Origin: Tsukamurella tyrosinosolvens
Lineage (GTDB): Bacteria > Actinomycetota > Actinomycetes > Mycobacteriales > Mycobacteriaceae
Assembly: GCF_900104775.1 (NCBI RefSeq)
Contig: NZ_FNSA01000003.1
Coordinates: 1,860,001 to 1,924,000 of the forward strand
Direction of reading: 5' to 3'
Length of the DNA: 64,000 bases
Within the stretch, counting starts at the first letter, position 1; each line of letters opens with the position of its first letter. The notes below the pieces were generated by a model. That model had not been told where the DNA came from and did no database searches. It saw only the letters and a program-made list of their open reading frames with translations. A program made the position numbers and the translations under genes. Of this stretch, positions 43,989-55,389 are shown one piece after another.

Positions 43989-46120
43989 TCGCCCGCCTCA
44001 CCCGCGCCGTCGCTGCGCGCCCCCGCACGGTGCTCGCGGCGTCGCTGCTCCTGCTCGTGGTGCTGGGGTGGCTCGGTGCCGGCGTCGGCGGCGCGCTCCG
44101 CAGCGGCGGGAGCACCGACCCCGCCGCCGAATCCGCCCGCGCGCAGCGGAGTCTGGAGGACGACTTCCGTCGCGGCGGCTCCTCGCTCGTCCTCACGGTG
44201 CGCTCGGAGAAGCCCGACGCGGCGCCCGCAGCCGCCGAGTACGGTCGCGCCGTCACCGACGCACTCCGGCGGACTCCGGCGGTCCAGTCAGCCGTCTCCG
44301 CGTGGTCCGATCCCGCCGCCGCGGCCCGCCTGACCTCGACGGACGGTCGCATCGGTCTCGTCGTCGCGAGTCTCGCCGGTGGTACCGGGGACGCGCCCGA
44401 CCATGCCCGCGCCATCGTCGACGGCCTGCCGCGCCCGCCCGACGGGGTGCGGATCGAGGCCGGGGGCGAGGCGATGACCTACCTGCAGATCAACGAGCAG
44501 TCGGGCGAGGACCTGGTGCGCGCGGAGCTGATCGCCCTGCCGCTCACCTTCCTGGTCCTGGTGTGGGCCTTCGGTGGGCTCGTCGCCGCCGCCGTGCCCG
44601 TCGTCGTCGGGATCGCCGCCATCATCGCTACGTCCGGGCTGTTGCGGCTCGTGGCCGAGGCGACCGACGTCTCGGTGTTCGCGCTCAACCTCATCACCGC
44701 GATGAGCCTGGCGCTGGCCATCGACTACACCCTGCTGGTCGTGAGCCGGTACCGCGAGGAGGTACCGGGCCGGGGCCGTGACGAGGCGCTCGTCGTCGCG
44801 ATGGCGACCGCCGGGAGGACGGTGCTGTTCTCCGCGATCACGGTGGGGCTCAGCCTGGCCGCGATGGTGCTCTTCCCCATGTACTTCCTGCGCTCCTTCG
44901 CGTACGCCGGCCTGGTCGTGGTCGCGTTCACGGCACTCGCCACGCTGATCGTGACGCCGGCGATCCTGGCACTCCTGGGCGACCGGATCGACAAGCTCCG
45001 CGTGGGCCGCGGGCCGCGCCCCGCGGACGAGTCGCGCTGGTACCGGGCGGTGAAAGCCGTGCAGCGCCGGGCGGTCCCGCTCGGCATCGCCGTGGTGGTA
45101 CTCCTGCTCGCGCTCGGCGCACCCTTCCTCGGCGCGAAACTCGGCTATCCCGACGACCGCGCGCTGCCGACCACGGCCTCGTCGCACGCCGTCGGCGACG
45201 AACTGCGGACCGGCTTCCGCCCGAACCCCGCCGCCGACGTCCTGATCCTGTTGCCGGAGGGGGCACCGTCGGGGACCGAGGACTACGCCCGGGACCTGTC
45301 CCGGACCACCGGCACGGGGCCGGTCGTCGGGCCCGACGGGACGTGGCTGCGCGGCGCCCGCGTCGCCGACGGCGACCCGACGGCCCGAGCCGGTTTCGCG
45401 CGCCTGGTGACGGTGGCGAGCGAGCACGACCCGCGATCGGAGGAGGGGCGCGCCCAGCTGGATGCGCTGCGCGCAGTCCCGGCGCCCGCCCCGACGCTCT
45501 TCGCCGGTGCGGCGCAGGCGGACCGGGACGCGGTGGACTCCATCCTCGGGGCGGTGCCGCGGGTGCTCGCGGCGATCGCCGTGACCACCTTCCTGCTGCT
45601 GTTCCTGCTCACCGGGAGCGTGCTGCTGCCGCTGAAGGCGCTGGTGCTCAACGTGCTCTCGCTCTCGGCGACCTTCGGGGCGATGGTGTGGGTCTTCCAG
45701 GAGGGCCACCTCGGCGGGCTCGGGACGACGGTGACCGGCCACCTCATCGCGGACATGCCCGTTCTGATGTTCTGCATCGCCTTCGGCCTGTCGATGGACT
45801 ACGAGGTCTTCCTGCTGTCCCGGATCCGCGAGGAGTGGCAGGACCTGCCCGGCCGGGACCGCGCCGCGAACGACGAGGCCGTCGCCCGCGGCATCGCGAG
45901 CACGGCGCGGGTGGTCACGGCCGCCGCGCTGCTCATGGCGGTGGTCTTCGCGGCGATCGGCTTCTCCGAGGTGTCGTTCATGCGGATGCTCGGCGTCGGG
46001 CTGGCGATCGCCGTGCTGCTGGACGCGACGCTGGTGCGGCTGGTGCTGCTGCCCGCGTTCATGCGGATCGCGGGCACCGCGAACTGGTGGCCGGGACTCA
46101 GAGCCAGCCGCGGCGCTTGA
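43985..46120 (+). CDS. MMPL/RND-family exporter
   Basis: A 711-residue MmpL-like transporter with a large exported loop after TM1, a five- to six-helix block (TM2-6), a second loop (residues ~370-510) and a second block. Family signatures are AMSLALAIDYTLLVVSRYREE and CIAFGLSMDYEVFLLSRIREEW. GTG overlaps the acyltransferase stop by four bases. No MmpS partner is present. In mycobacteria MmpL4/5 export siderophores and others export lipids. Placement after hydroxylase-acyltransferase makes a hydroxamate or acyl-amino-acid lipid the likely cargo (inference). Confidence 0.9.
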   Translation: MIARLTRAVAARPRTVLAASLLLLVVLGWLGAGVGGALRSGGSTDPAAESARAQRSLEDDFRRGGSSLVLTVRSEKPDAAPAAAEYGRAVTDALRRTPAVQSAVSAWSDPAAAARLTSTDGRIGLVVASLAGGTGDAPDHARAIVDGLPRPPDGVRIEAGGEAMTYLQINEQSGEDLVRAELIALPLTFLVLVWAFGGLVAAAVPVVVGIAAIIATSGLLRLVAEATDVSVFALNLITAMSLALAIDYTLLVVSRYREEVPGRGRDEALVVAMATAGRTVLFSAITVGLSLAAMVLFPMYFLRSFAYAGLVVVAFTALATLIVTPAILALLGDRIDKLRVGRGPRPADESRWYRAVKAVQRRAVPLGIAVVVLLLALGAPFLGAKLGYPDDRALPTTASSHAVGDELRTGFRPNPAADVLILLPEGAPSGTEDYARDLSRTTGTGPVVGPDGTWLRGARVADGDPTARAGFARLVTVASEHDPRSEEGRAQLDALRAVPAPAPTLFAGAAQADRDAVDSILGAVPRVLAAIAVTTFLLLFLLTGSVLLPLKALVLNVLSLSATFGAMVWVFQEGHLGGLGTTVTGHLIADMPVLMFCIAFGLSMDYEVFLLSRIREEWQDLPGRDRAANDEAVARGIASTARVVTAAALLMAVVFAAIGFSEVSFMRMLGVGLAIAVLLDATLVRLVLLPAFMRIAGTANWWPGLRASRGA

Positions 46121-47069
46121 ACGCCGCGTAGAGCCCACCGGCGAGGGCGATCATCGTCAGGAGGCTCAGCCAGAAGCCCCATTCCTTCCCGAAGCCCGGG
46201 TAGGGCACGTTCTGGCCGAAGTAGCCGGTGATGGCGGTGGGGACCGCGATGATCGCGGCCCAGCTGGTGAGCTTCTTCATCACGGTGTTGAGCTGGTTGT
46301 CCACCAGCGCCAGGTTGGTCGAGCGGACAGATTCGACGTTGTCACGCAGGCCCTCGGTCCAGTCCGCGGCGCGCATGGTGTGGTCGTAGACGTCCTCGGC
46401 GTAGGGCAGCAACTCGTGCAGGTCGGGCGCTGCGGACACCCGGCGCAGCACCGAGCCCACCACGTCGCGCATCGGCAGCACGATGCGGCGCAGGTCGCCC
46501 ACCTGCTTGTGCAGGTCGAAGGTGGTCTGGGAGACGCGGTCGCTCGAGCGGCCGTCGAACAGAATCGATTCCACGTCGTCGAGCCGCTCATCGACCGCCG
46601 TGATCCGGGCCGTGTAGCCGTCGACGACCGCGTCCAGCAGCATCAGCTCCAGCGACTTCGGGCCGTACTGCAGCAGATCCGCGTTGTCCGAGATGTTCTC
46701 GGCGACGTCGTCGACCGGGAAGCCGTGGCCGAGGCGCACCGTCAGCACTCCGTGCTCGAAGAGGAACAGCGAGAGCCGGCTCGTGGCGCCGTCCTCGGCG
46801 ATCGTGTACGCGGTGACGAACATGATCTCGCCGTAGCGCAGGGACTTCGGGCGTTCGTGGACCGTGAGCGCGTCCTCCACGGCGAGCTTGTCCAGCCGCA
46901 TCGCCTCGACGAAGGGCGCGAACTCCGCCTCGGTCGGGTCGAGCACGTCCACCCAGATCAGTCCCGACGGTGCCGCCAGCGCCCGCGTGGCGTCCTCCGT
47001 CGCGGCGTGGTGGACGACGTCGAAACACGCGTCGGTGTCACCGACGAAGGTCCGGATGGTCACGTCCAT
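46098..47069 (-). CDS. corA: CorA-family divalent cation transporter
   Basis: A 323-residue Mg2+/Co2+ channel subunit. The N-terminal ~240 residues form the cytoplasmic funnel, with a long helix rich in charged residues. TM1 contains AAIIAVPTAITGYFGQNVPY, so the canonical GMN filter reads GQN, and TM2 is WLSLLTMIALAGGLYAAF. GQN variants occur in actinobacterial CorA. It converges with the exporter, overlapping its tail by 23 bases. It is leaderless: TAGGGT on the minus strand (47081-47076) ends 6 nt before the ATG. Confidence 0.9.
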   Translation of the reverse strand: MDVTIRTFVGDTDACFDVVHHAATEDATRALAAPSGLIWVDVLDPTEAEFAPFVEAMRLDKLAVEDALTVHERPKSLRYGEIMFVTAYTIAEDGATSRLSLFLFEHGVLTVRLGHGFPVDDVAENISDNADLLQYGPKSLELMLLDAVVDGYTARITAVDERLDDVESILFDGRSSDRVSQTTFDLHKQVGDLRRIVLPMRDVVGSVLRRVSAAPDLHELLPYAEDVYDHTMRAADWTEGLRDNVESVRSTNLALVDNQLNTVMKKLTSWAAIIAVPTAITGYFGQNVPYPGFGKEWGFWLSLLTMIALAGGLYAAFKRRGWL

Positions 47070-47078
47070 GGGGCAACC

Positions 47079-48701
<1,623 letters not shown>

Positions 48702-48702
<1 letters not shown>

Positions 48703-49157
48703 TGGCCGTGCTCCTGGTGATCCACCACACGCCGTCTCCGCACTGCCAGGAGATGTTCGAGGCGGTGATCGCGGGGGCCACCGATCCGGACATCGAGGGC
48801 GTCGAGGTGGTGCGGCGCGCGGCGCTCGCCGTGACCGCGTCGGACGTACTGGCCGCGGACGGCTACGTCCTCGGCTCGCCCGCGAATCTCGGTTACATGT
48901 CCGGTGCGCTCAAGCACGCCTTCGACACGATCTACTATCCCTGCCTCGATTCGACCCGCGACCGGCCGTTCGGGCTGTACCTGCACGCGAACGAGGGCGG
49001 CGAGGGAGCCGAGCGGGCCGTCGACTCGATCACCGCCGGGCTGGGGTGGCAGAAGGTGACGCCGCACGTCGTGGTGTCGGGCAAGCCGTCGAAGGCGGAC
49101 GTCGAGGCGTGCTGGAATCTCGGTGCGACGGTCGCCGCACAGCTCATGGGGCAGTGA
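48702..49157 (+). CDS. Flavodoxin-like / NAD(P)H-dependent FMN reductase-fold protein
   Basis: A 151-residue flavodoxin-fold protein. The phosphate loop is HTPSPHCQEMFEAVI, and the flavin-side loop GSPANLGYMSGALKHAFD is diagnostic of the NADPH-dependent FMN reductase group. GGEGAERA is the second loop. Its ATG overlaps the membrane-protein stop (TGATG). It corresponds to Rv2771c. Substrate or partner is unknown. Confidence 0.82.
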
Positions 49158-49174
49158 GGCGGATCGCCCACCGG

Positions 49175-49238
49175 GAATCCACGGCTCAGCTGCGCACAAG
49201 GCCGAATCCTGCTTCGTGTCGATCCGAGCCGTGGATTC
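49175..49238. repeat. 64-bp inverted-repeat element
   Basis: GAATCCACGGCTC (49175-49187) is perfectly repeated in reverse as GAGCCGTGGATTC (49226-49238), with a 38-base centre that can fold further through ACAAGGC / GCTTCGTGT. It lies 18 bases after the flavodoxin-like stop and is distinct from the 74-bp repeat. It could be a terminator with a large loop or a mobile palindrome. Confidence 0.6.
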
Positions 49239-49296
49239 ACAGCGCGCTCGGGCTCACAGTGGGCGGCGACGAGCCCGACGCCGATAGAGTCGAGTG

Positions 49297-49824
49297 GTGG
49301 CTGAATCGCGGCTCGACCTCCTGCGGTGGCAGTTCGATCTGACCTGGGCGCTCGGCGAGGTGCATCTCGCCGAGCTGACGCCCGACGACTTCCGGTGGGA
49401 ACCGGCGGCCCTGTGTTGGACGATGCGCCGTGGCGACGACGGGGTGTGGATCGCCGATTGGGCCGAGACCGAGCCCGACCCGATTCCCGTCCCGACGATG
49501 GCGTGGCTCAGCTGGCACATCGGCTGGTGGTGGAGCACCACCGCCGACCACCTGCTCGGCCGCCCGGTCCGGGAGCGCGAGTCCGTGCGGTGGCCCGGGC
49601 CCGACGGTGCGGTGGCCTGGCTGACGGGGATCCGCGACGAGTGGCTGACCGTCCTCGACACGCTTACCGAGGAGCGCCTGGACGAGCCGTCGGGGTTCCC
49701 CTGGCCGCCGGACGCAGATCTGACCGTGGGGAACCAGGTCGCGTGGGTCAATGCCGAGCTGATGAAGAACCTCGCCGAGATCGGCCAGCAGCGCGTCGCC
49801 CGCGCGGCGCTGAACGCCGGCTGA
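49297..49824 (+). CDS. DinB-family metal-binding protein
   Basis: A 175-residue four-helix DinB/YfiT-like protein. Metal-site His residues are visible in MAWLSWHIGWWWSTTADHLLG (HIGW and DHLL), and NAELMKNLAEIGQQR at the end is the third helix. These proteins often act as thiol transferases or unknown metal enzymes. The GTG at 49297 is preferred because TAGAGT (49285-49290) ends 6 nt before it; a second GTG at 49294 is less well spaced. It is followed by thyA with its own promoter. Confidence 0.82.
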   Translation: MAESRLDLLRWQFDLTWALGEVHLAELTPDDFRWEPAALCWTMRRGDDGVWIADWAETEPDPIPVPTMAWLSWHIGWWWSTTADHLLGRPVRERESVRWPGPDGAVAWLTGIRDEWLTVLDTLTEERLDEPSGFPWPPDADLTVGNQVAWVNAELMKNLAEIGQQRVARAALNAG

Positions 49825-49891
49825 CCGGCGCCGGAGACGCGGGCACGCGCCGCGACCGCCGCGTGTCAGGGGTCGGCTCTAGACTGAGGGT

Positions 49892-50689
49892 GTGATCGCG
49901 ACGCCCTACGAAGACCTGCTCCGCGACGTGCTGGAGAACGGCACGCACCGGCCGGACCGCACGGGTACCGGGACGCGGAGCGTCTTCGGGCGCCAGCTCC
50001 GGTACGACCTGTCCCAGGGCTTCCCGCTCATCACCACCAAGCGGGTGCACATGAAGTCCATCGCGTACGAGCTGCTGTGGTTCCTGCGTGGCGATTCGAA
50101 CGTCAGGTGGCTGCAGGACAACGGCGTCACCATCTGGGACGAGTGGGCGGCGCCGGACGGCGAGCTCGGCCCCGTCTACGGGGTGCAGTGGCGCAGCTGG
50201 CCCACCCCGAACGGTGAGCACATCGACCAGATCAGCGCGGCGATCGAGACGCTGCGGACCAACCCGTCCAGCCGGCGCAACATCGTCTCCGCGTGGAACG
50301 TCGCCGAGATCGAGAACATGGCGCTGCCGCCCTGTCATGCGTTCTTCCAGTTCTACGCCGCGGACGGCAAGCTGAGCTGCCAGCTCTACCAGCGCAGCGC
50401 CGACCTCTTCCTCGGCGTGCCGTTCAACATCGCGAGCTACGCGCTCCTCACCCACATGGTCGCCGCGCAGGTGGGCCTCGAGCCCGGCGACTTCGTGTGG
50501 ACCGGCGGCGACTGCCACATCTACGACAACCACGTGGAGCAGGTCACCGAGCAGCTCAGCCGCGACCCGTACCCGTACCCCCGGCTCGAACTCGCCGAGC
50601 GGGCCAGCATCTTCGACTACGCGTACGAGGACATCACGGTCCACGACTACCAGCACCATCCCGCGATCAAGGCCCCGGTGGCCGTCTAG
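49892..50689 (+). CDS. thyA: Thymidylate synthase ThyA
   Basis: A 265-residue enzyme methylating dUMP to dTMP with methylene-tetrahydrofolate. Catalytic Cys: [11 protein letters not shown] near residue 148. Phosphate-binding Arg pair: [11 protein letters not shown]. dUMP contacts: [20 protein letters not shown] and [10 protein letters not shown]. The GTG is leaderless, with TAGACT (49880-49885) ending 6 nt before it. dfrA overlaps the stop by one base, so the folate-recycling pair is coupled. Confidence 0.97.
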   Translation: MIATPYEDLLRDVLENGTHRPDRTGTGTRSVFGRQLRYDLSQGFPLITTKRVHMKSIAYELLWFLRGDSNVRWLQDNGVTIWDEWAAPDGELGPVYGVQWRSWPTPNGEHIDQISAAIETLRTNPSSRRNIVSAWNVAEIENMALPPCHAFFQFYAADGKLSCQLYQRSADLFLGVPFNIASYALLTHMVAAQVGLEPGDFVWTGGDCHIYDNHVEQVTEQLSRDPYPYPRLELAERASIFDYAYEDITVHDYQHHPAIKAPVAV

Positions 50690-51159
50690 TGATCGGCCTC
50701 ATCTGGGCGCAGGCGCGCGGGGGAGTGATCGGCGCCGAAGGCGGCATCCCCTGGCACATCCCGGAGGACATGACGTTCTTCCGCGAGAGCACCGCCGGCA
50801 GCACCGTTCTCATGGGCCGGCGCACCTGGGACTCGCTGCCCCCGCGATTCCGCCCACTCCCGGGCCGCACGAACATCGTGGTCACGCGGGACCGGTCGTG
50901 GCAGGCCGACGGTGCCGTCGTCCAGCACGAGCCCACCGTCCCGGACGGCGATGTCTGGGTCATCGGAGGCGGCGAGATCTACGCCGCGACACTGCCGCTC
51001 GCTGATGTCCTCGCCGTCACCGAGGTAGACGCCGACATCGTGGGCGACACCCGCGCACCGTCGATCCCCGCGGAGTTCGCGCTGGAGGAGGACGCGGGCT
51101 GGCGGGAGTCGTCGTCGGGCCTGCGCTACCGGCACCTGACCTACCGGCGCGAGCGGTAG
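50689..51159 (+). CDS. dfrA: Dihydrofolate reductase
   Basis: A 156-residue NADPH-dependent enzyme restoring tetrahydrofolate after ThyA. Signatures are LIWAQARGGVIGAEGGIPWHIPEDM at the N-terminus, TVLMGRRTWDSLPPRFRPLPG and VIGGGEIYAATLP. The GTG shares a base with the thyA TAG. It is the target of trimethoprim-like drugs. Pairing thyA-dfrA follows Rv2764c-2763c. Confidence 0.96.
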   Translation: MIGLIWAQARGGVIGAEGGIPWHIPEDMTFFRESTAGSTVLMGRRTWDSLPPRFRPLPGRTNIVVTRDRSWQADGAVVQHEPTVPDGDVWVIGGGEIYAATLPLADVLAVTEVDADIVGDTRAPSIPAEFALEEDAGWRESSSGLRYRHLTYRRER

Positions 51160-51178
51160 TCGTTCCGCGATCCGATAG

Positions 51179-52120
<942 letters not shown>

Positions 52121-52123
52121 ACA

Positions 52124-54085
52124 ATGACCGACGGTGCAGCAGGCGGAGCCCGACGGAGCCGCAAGGCCACCCGACAGGCGGGACCGCCTGCCGAGCCCAA
52201 GCCGGTGATCTCCACCTCGGCGGCGCGGGTCGTCGTCGAGGACAAGGCCCCGGCGGCCCAGGCGCCCCCGGCGCAGGCCCCGGCCGCGAAGCAGGCGCCG
52301 GCGAAGGCCGAGGCGAAGCAGCCGCAGAAGTCCGCGTCGAAGGGTGGCGGGAACCGTCGCGGCGGCGGGCGGCGCGGTGGTGGGCAGAAGGCACCGTCGG
52401 CCGCGGTGGAGCGGCTGGGCGCCCCGCCCAAGCTGCCCAAGGGCGGCATGCGCGTCGTCGCGCTCGGCGGCATCAAGGAGATCGGTCGCAACATGACCGT
52501 CTTCGAGTACGACGGCAAACTGCTCGTCGTCGACTGCGGCGTGCTCTTCCCCGAGGACCAGCAGCCCGGCGTCGACCTGATCCTCCCGGACTTCCGGTAC
52601 ATCGAGGACCGCATCAAGGACGTCGAGGCCATCGTGCTCACGCACGGCCACGAGGACCACATCGGCGCGGTGCCCTTCCTGCTGCGCCTGCGGCCCGACA
52701 TCCCCGTCGTGGGCGCCAAGTTCACGCTCGCGCTGGTCAAGGCCAAGTGCGACGAGCACCGACTGCGGCCCAAGCTGATCGAGGTGCGCGAGGGCGAGTC
52801 GACGAGCCACGGCCCGTTCGAGTGCGAGTACTTCGCCGTGAACCACTCCATCCCCGACGCGATCGCCGTGGCGATCCACGCGGGCGGCCAGGTGGCGCTG
52901 CACACCGGCGACATCAAGCTCGACCAGCTGCCGCTCGACGGCCGCCTCACCGACCTCGCCGGCTTCTCGCGCCTCGGCGACGCGGGCGTGGACCTGTTCC
53001 TCGTCGACTCGACCAACGCCGAGGTCCCCGGCTTCGTGACCCCGGAGCGGGAGATCGGCCCGGTGCTCGACAACGTGATCGGGCGGGCCAAGGGCCGCGT
53101 GATCGTGGCGTCGTTCGCCTCGCACGTGCACCGCATCCAGCAGATCGCCGAAGTCGCGATGGCCCACAACCGGCGGATCACCTTCGTCGGCCGGTCGATG
53201 GTGCGGAACATGGCGCTCGCGCAGGAGCTCGGTTACATGCACCTGCCCGAGGGTGTCGAGGTCGACCTCGACACCGCGGCGTCGCTGCCCGACGACCGCG
53301 TCGTGCTCATCTCCACCGGCTCGCAGGGTGAGCCCCTGGCCGCGCTCTCGCGCATGGCCCGCGGCGAGCACCGCAACATCACCATCTCGCCGAACGACCT
53401 CGTCGTGCTGGCCAGCTCGCTCATCCCGGGCAACGAGAACTCCGTGTTCGCGGTGGTCAACGGGCTGTCGAAGCTCGGCGCCAAGGTGATCACGCAGCAG
53501 AGCGCGAAGGTCCACGTCTCCGGCCACGCCAGCGCCGGCGAACTGCTGTACCTGTACAACGCGGTGCGCCCGCGCAACGCCATGCCCGTGCACGGCGAGT
53601 GGCGGCACCTGCGCGCCAACGCCGCCCTGGCCGAGGCCACCGGTGTACCGAAGGACCGCATCATGCTCGCCGAGGACGGCGTCGTGGTCGACCTGGTCGG
53701 CGGCGTCGCGAAGATCGTCGGGCAGGTGCCCGTCGGTCACGTCTACGTGGACGGCAGCTCCGTCGGCGACGTCGGCGAGTCGACGCTGTCCGACCGCCTC
53801 GTCCTGGGCGAGGGCGGCTTCATCGCCATCACCGTCGCGATCGACGAGGAGGGCAACGCCGTCAGCAAGCCCGAGGTCTCCGGCCGCGGCTTCTCCGACG
53901 ACCCGACCGCGCTCAAGGAGGCGGAGCAGCTCGTCGAGGACGTGATCGCCGACCTGGCCGCCGAGGGCGTCAAGGAGGCGCACCGCATCGCGCAGGGTGT
54001 CCGACGGGCCGTGGGCCGCTGGGTCGACAAGGCCTACCGCCGCCGGCCGATGATCGTCCCCACCGTGATCGTGGTGGGGGAGTAG
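52124..54085 (+). CDS. rnj: Ribonuclease J with long disordered N-terminal extension
   Basis: A 653-residue beta-CASP metallo-beta-lactamase with 5'-3' exo- and endonuclease activity. Residues 1-105 are a low-complexity Ala/Pro/Lys/Gly/Arg extension (repeats of KQAPAKAEAKQ, then GNRRGGGRRGGGQ). The catalytic core has MRVVALGGIKEIGRN at ~108 and the zinc motif LTHGHEDHIGA near residues 171-181. The beta-CASP domain includes STGSQGEPLAALSRM, and VSGHASAGEL and MPVHGEW complete the site. It follows dapA by 3 bases, as in Rv2753c-2752c. The extension is probably RNA-binding or phase-related (inference). Confidence 0.96.
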   Translation: MTDGAAGGARRSRKATRQAGPPAEPKPVISTSAARVVVEDKAPAAQAPPAQAPAAKQAPAKAEAKQPQKSASKGGGNRRGGGRRGGGQKAPSAAVERLGAPPKLPKGGMRVVALGGIKEIGRNMTVFEYDGKLLVVDCGVLFPEDQQPGVDLILPDFRYIEDRIKDVEAIVLTHGHEDHIGAVPFLLRLRPDIPVVGAKFTLALVKAKCDEHRLRPKLIEVREGESTSHGPFECEYFAVNHSIPDAIAVAIHAGGQVALHTGDIKLDQLPLDGRLTDLAGFSRLGDAGVDLFLVDSTNAEVPGFVTPEREIGPVLDNVIGRAKGRVIVASFASHVHRIQQIAEVAMAHNRRITFVGRSMVRNMALAQELGYMHLPEGVEVDLDTAASLPDDRVVLISTGSQGEPLAALSRMARGEHRNITISPNDLVVLASSLIPGNENSVFAVVNGLSKLGAKVITQQSAKVHVSGHASAGELLYLYNAVRPRNAMPVHGEWRHLRANAALAEATGVPKDRIMLAEDGVVVDLVGGVAKIVGQVPVGHVYVDGSSVGDVGESTLSDRLVLGEGGFIAITVAIDEEGNAVSKPEVSGRGFSDDPTALKEAEQLVEDVIADLAAEGVKEAHRIAQGVRRAVGRWVDKAYRRRPMIVPTVIVVGE

Positions 54086-54097
54086 CACACATCTTCT

Positions 54098-54143
54098 GAA
54101 GCGTTCTGCGACGTTTCCGTGGACGGGCGTCGCAGAACGCTTC
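54098..54143 (+). terminator. rnj terminator (16-bp perfect stem)
   Basis: GAAGCGTTCTGCGACG (54098-54113) pairs with CGTCGCAGAACGCTTC (54128-54143) over 14 bases, ten bases past the rnj stop. It lies in the convergent gap with the first secreted-family gene and can serve both strands. No U-run follows. Confidence 0.85.
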
Positions 54144-54154
54144 GAATGATGGTG

Positions 54155-54745
54155 TCAGGGTTGCCGTTCGACCTTCGCGACCTGGGCGCGCAGCGTCTGC
54201 CAGAAGACCTCGGAGTCCGCCGCGGCGTCCTTCTTCCCCTCGGCCTCGACGATCACCGTCGTGCCGCGCACGTCGACCCACGCCTGCAACGTGTTCCGGC
54301 CGACGGCCATGATGAACGGCTTCAGGCGGGCCAGATCGTCGGGCGCGGCGAGGATCGCCGGGCGGTCCGCCGCGGCGACATCGGCGCGACAGGCCTCGGT
54401 CGCCGCGGCGCGGGCCGCGGTGATCGTCTTATTGAGGACGGAGGCCTCGAGCTCCGTCGTGCCGTGGACGGCCTCGGCTTCCACGATCTCCGTGCCCTCC
54501 AAGACGCGCGCGAGTGCGTTGAGCTTGGTGCCGCACACCGAATCGGTGGGCGAATCCTCGGGGAGCCCGTCGGGGGAGGTCAGCGTCTCCCGCTCGACTT
54601 TGTAACCGGTACTGCCGGTGGGGAACTCGTGCGCGGCGAGCACCGCCTGGTGCGGGACGACCGGGGCGGCGTGGGCGAGGGCGGGTAGGGAGATGATGGT
54701 GGCCGCGGCGGCTGCCGCACCTGCGACCCGGCGTCGAACGTTCAT
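54155..54745 (-). CDS. Tandem secreted paralogue A (last copy, separate)
   Basis: A 196-residue exported protein of an unrecognised five-copy family. Residues 1-28 are a Sec signal (AAAATIISLPALAHAAPVV). The mature start APVVPHQAVLAAHEFPTGS..Y and the end SEVFWQTLRAQVAKVERQP are shared by all copies. Only a few Cys are present (two in the mature part). Between it and copy B are 71 bases, so it is the only copy not overlapped by its neighbour; it may have its own promoter. Function unknown. Confidence 0.75.
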   Translation of the reverse strand: MNVRRRVAGAAAAAATIISLPALAHAAPVVPHQAVLAAHEFPTGSTGYKVERETLTSPDGLPEDSPTDSVCGTKLNALARVLEGTEIVEAEAVHGTTELEASVLNKTITAARAAATEACRADVAAADRPAILAAPDDLARLKPFIMAVGRNTLQAWVDVRGTTVIVEAEGKKDAAADSEVFWQTLRAQVAKVERQP

Positions 54746-54816
54746 GTTCGCTCCTCCGAAGAAGGATCTTCTCGTGGGCCGGAGCCTAGCGGAGTGTCCG
54801 GTTCGAGGTGGCGGAG

Positions 54817-55389
54817 TCAGCGAGCCTTCTCGACCTTGGTGATCTGCGTCCGGAGGAGCTGCCAGAAGGTCGCGGAGTCAGCCGGCTTCTGAGAGCCCGT
54901 GACGGAGACGGCGATGGACATGCCTCGCACATCCACGACGGACTGGAGGAGTCGCCCATCCCGGGTGCGCGTGACGTACGGCGCCATCCGCGCGAGGTCC
55001 GGTGGCGGGGCCACCTCCGACGCGGGAACGACGCCGGGATCGGCGTTGCAGGACGTGATCACATCGCGCGCGACCGCCACGCCGGGGCGATCCGATACCT
55101 CGACGCGCAGCGTATCGCCGGCCCGCCTCGCCGTCGCCTCGGTACCCGTGGACCCGGCGAGCGCGACATCGGCTCGCCGTCCCGCACGATCGCACGCCGT
55201 ATCCGGGACGGTAGCGGAGGGAACTCGAGCGGTCGCCGTGCGCACGGTGTAACCGGAACTTCCCGCAGGCATCTCGTGCTCGGTGAGGACCGCCCGCGAC
55301 GTGGACCCCGGCGAGGCCTGGGCCGCGGCGGGAAACGCGGCGAGGAGCGCTGCGATGATGGCCGTTGCCGCGGACCGCCGCGCTGTCAC
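54817..55389 (-). CDS. Tandem secreted paralogue B
   Basis: A 190-residue exported protein. Signal: AATAIIAALLAAFPAAAQASP. Family start: TSRAVLTEHEMPAGSSGYTV. Family end: SATFWQLLRTQITKVEKAR. It diverges most in the middle and in the last residues. Its GTG overlaps the stop of copy C by four bases, so translation is coupled. It lacks the extra insertions seen in A. Function unknown. Confidence 0.75.
   Translation of the reverse strand: MTARRSAATAIIAALLAAFPAAAQASPGSTSRAVLTEHEMPAGSSGYTVRTATARVPSATVPDTACDRAGRRADVALAGSTGTEATARRAGDTLRVEVSDRPGVAVARDVITSCNADPGVVPASEVAPPPDLARMAPYVTRTRDGRLLQSVVDVRGMSIAVSVTGSQKPADSATFWQLLRTQITKVEKAR

Noticed and set aside
49294-49296. First GTG as the DinB-like start
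   Set aside because: The next GTG at 49297 keeps the 6-nt spacing from TAGAGT seen at the other leaderless genes.
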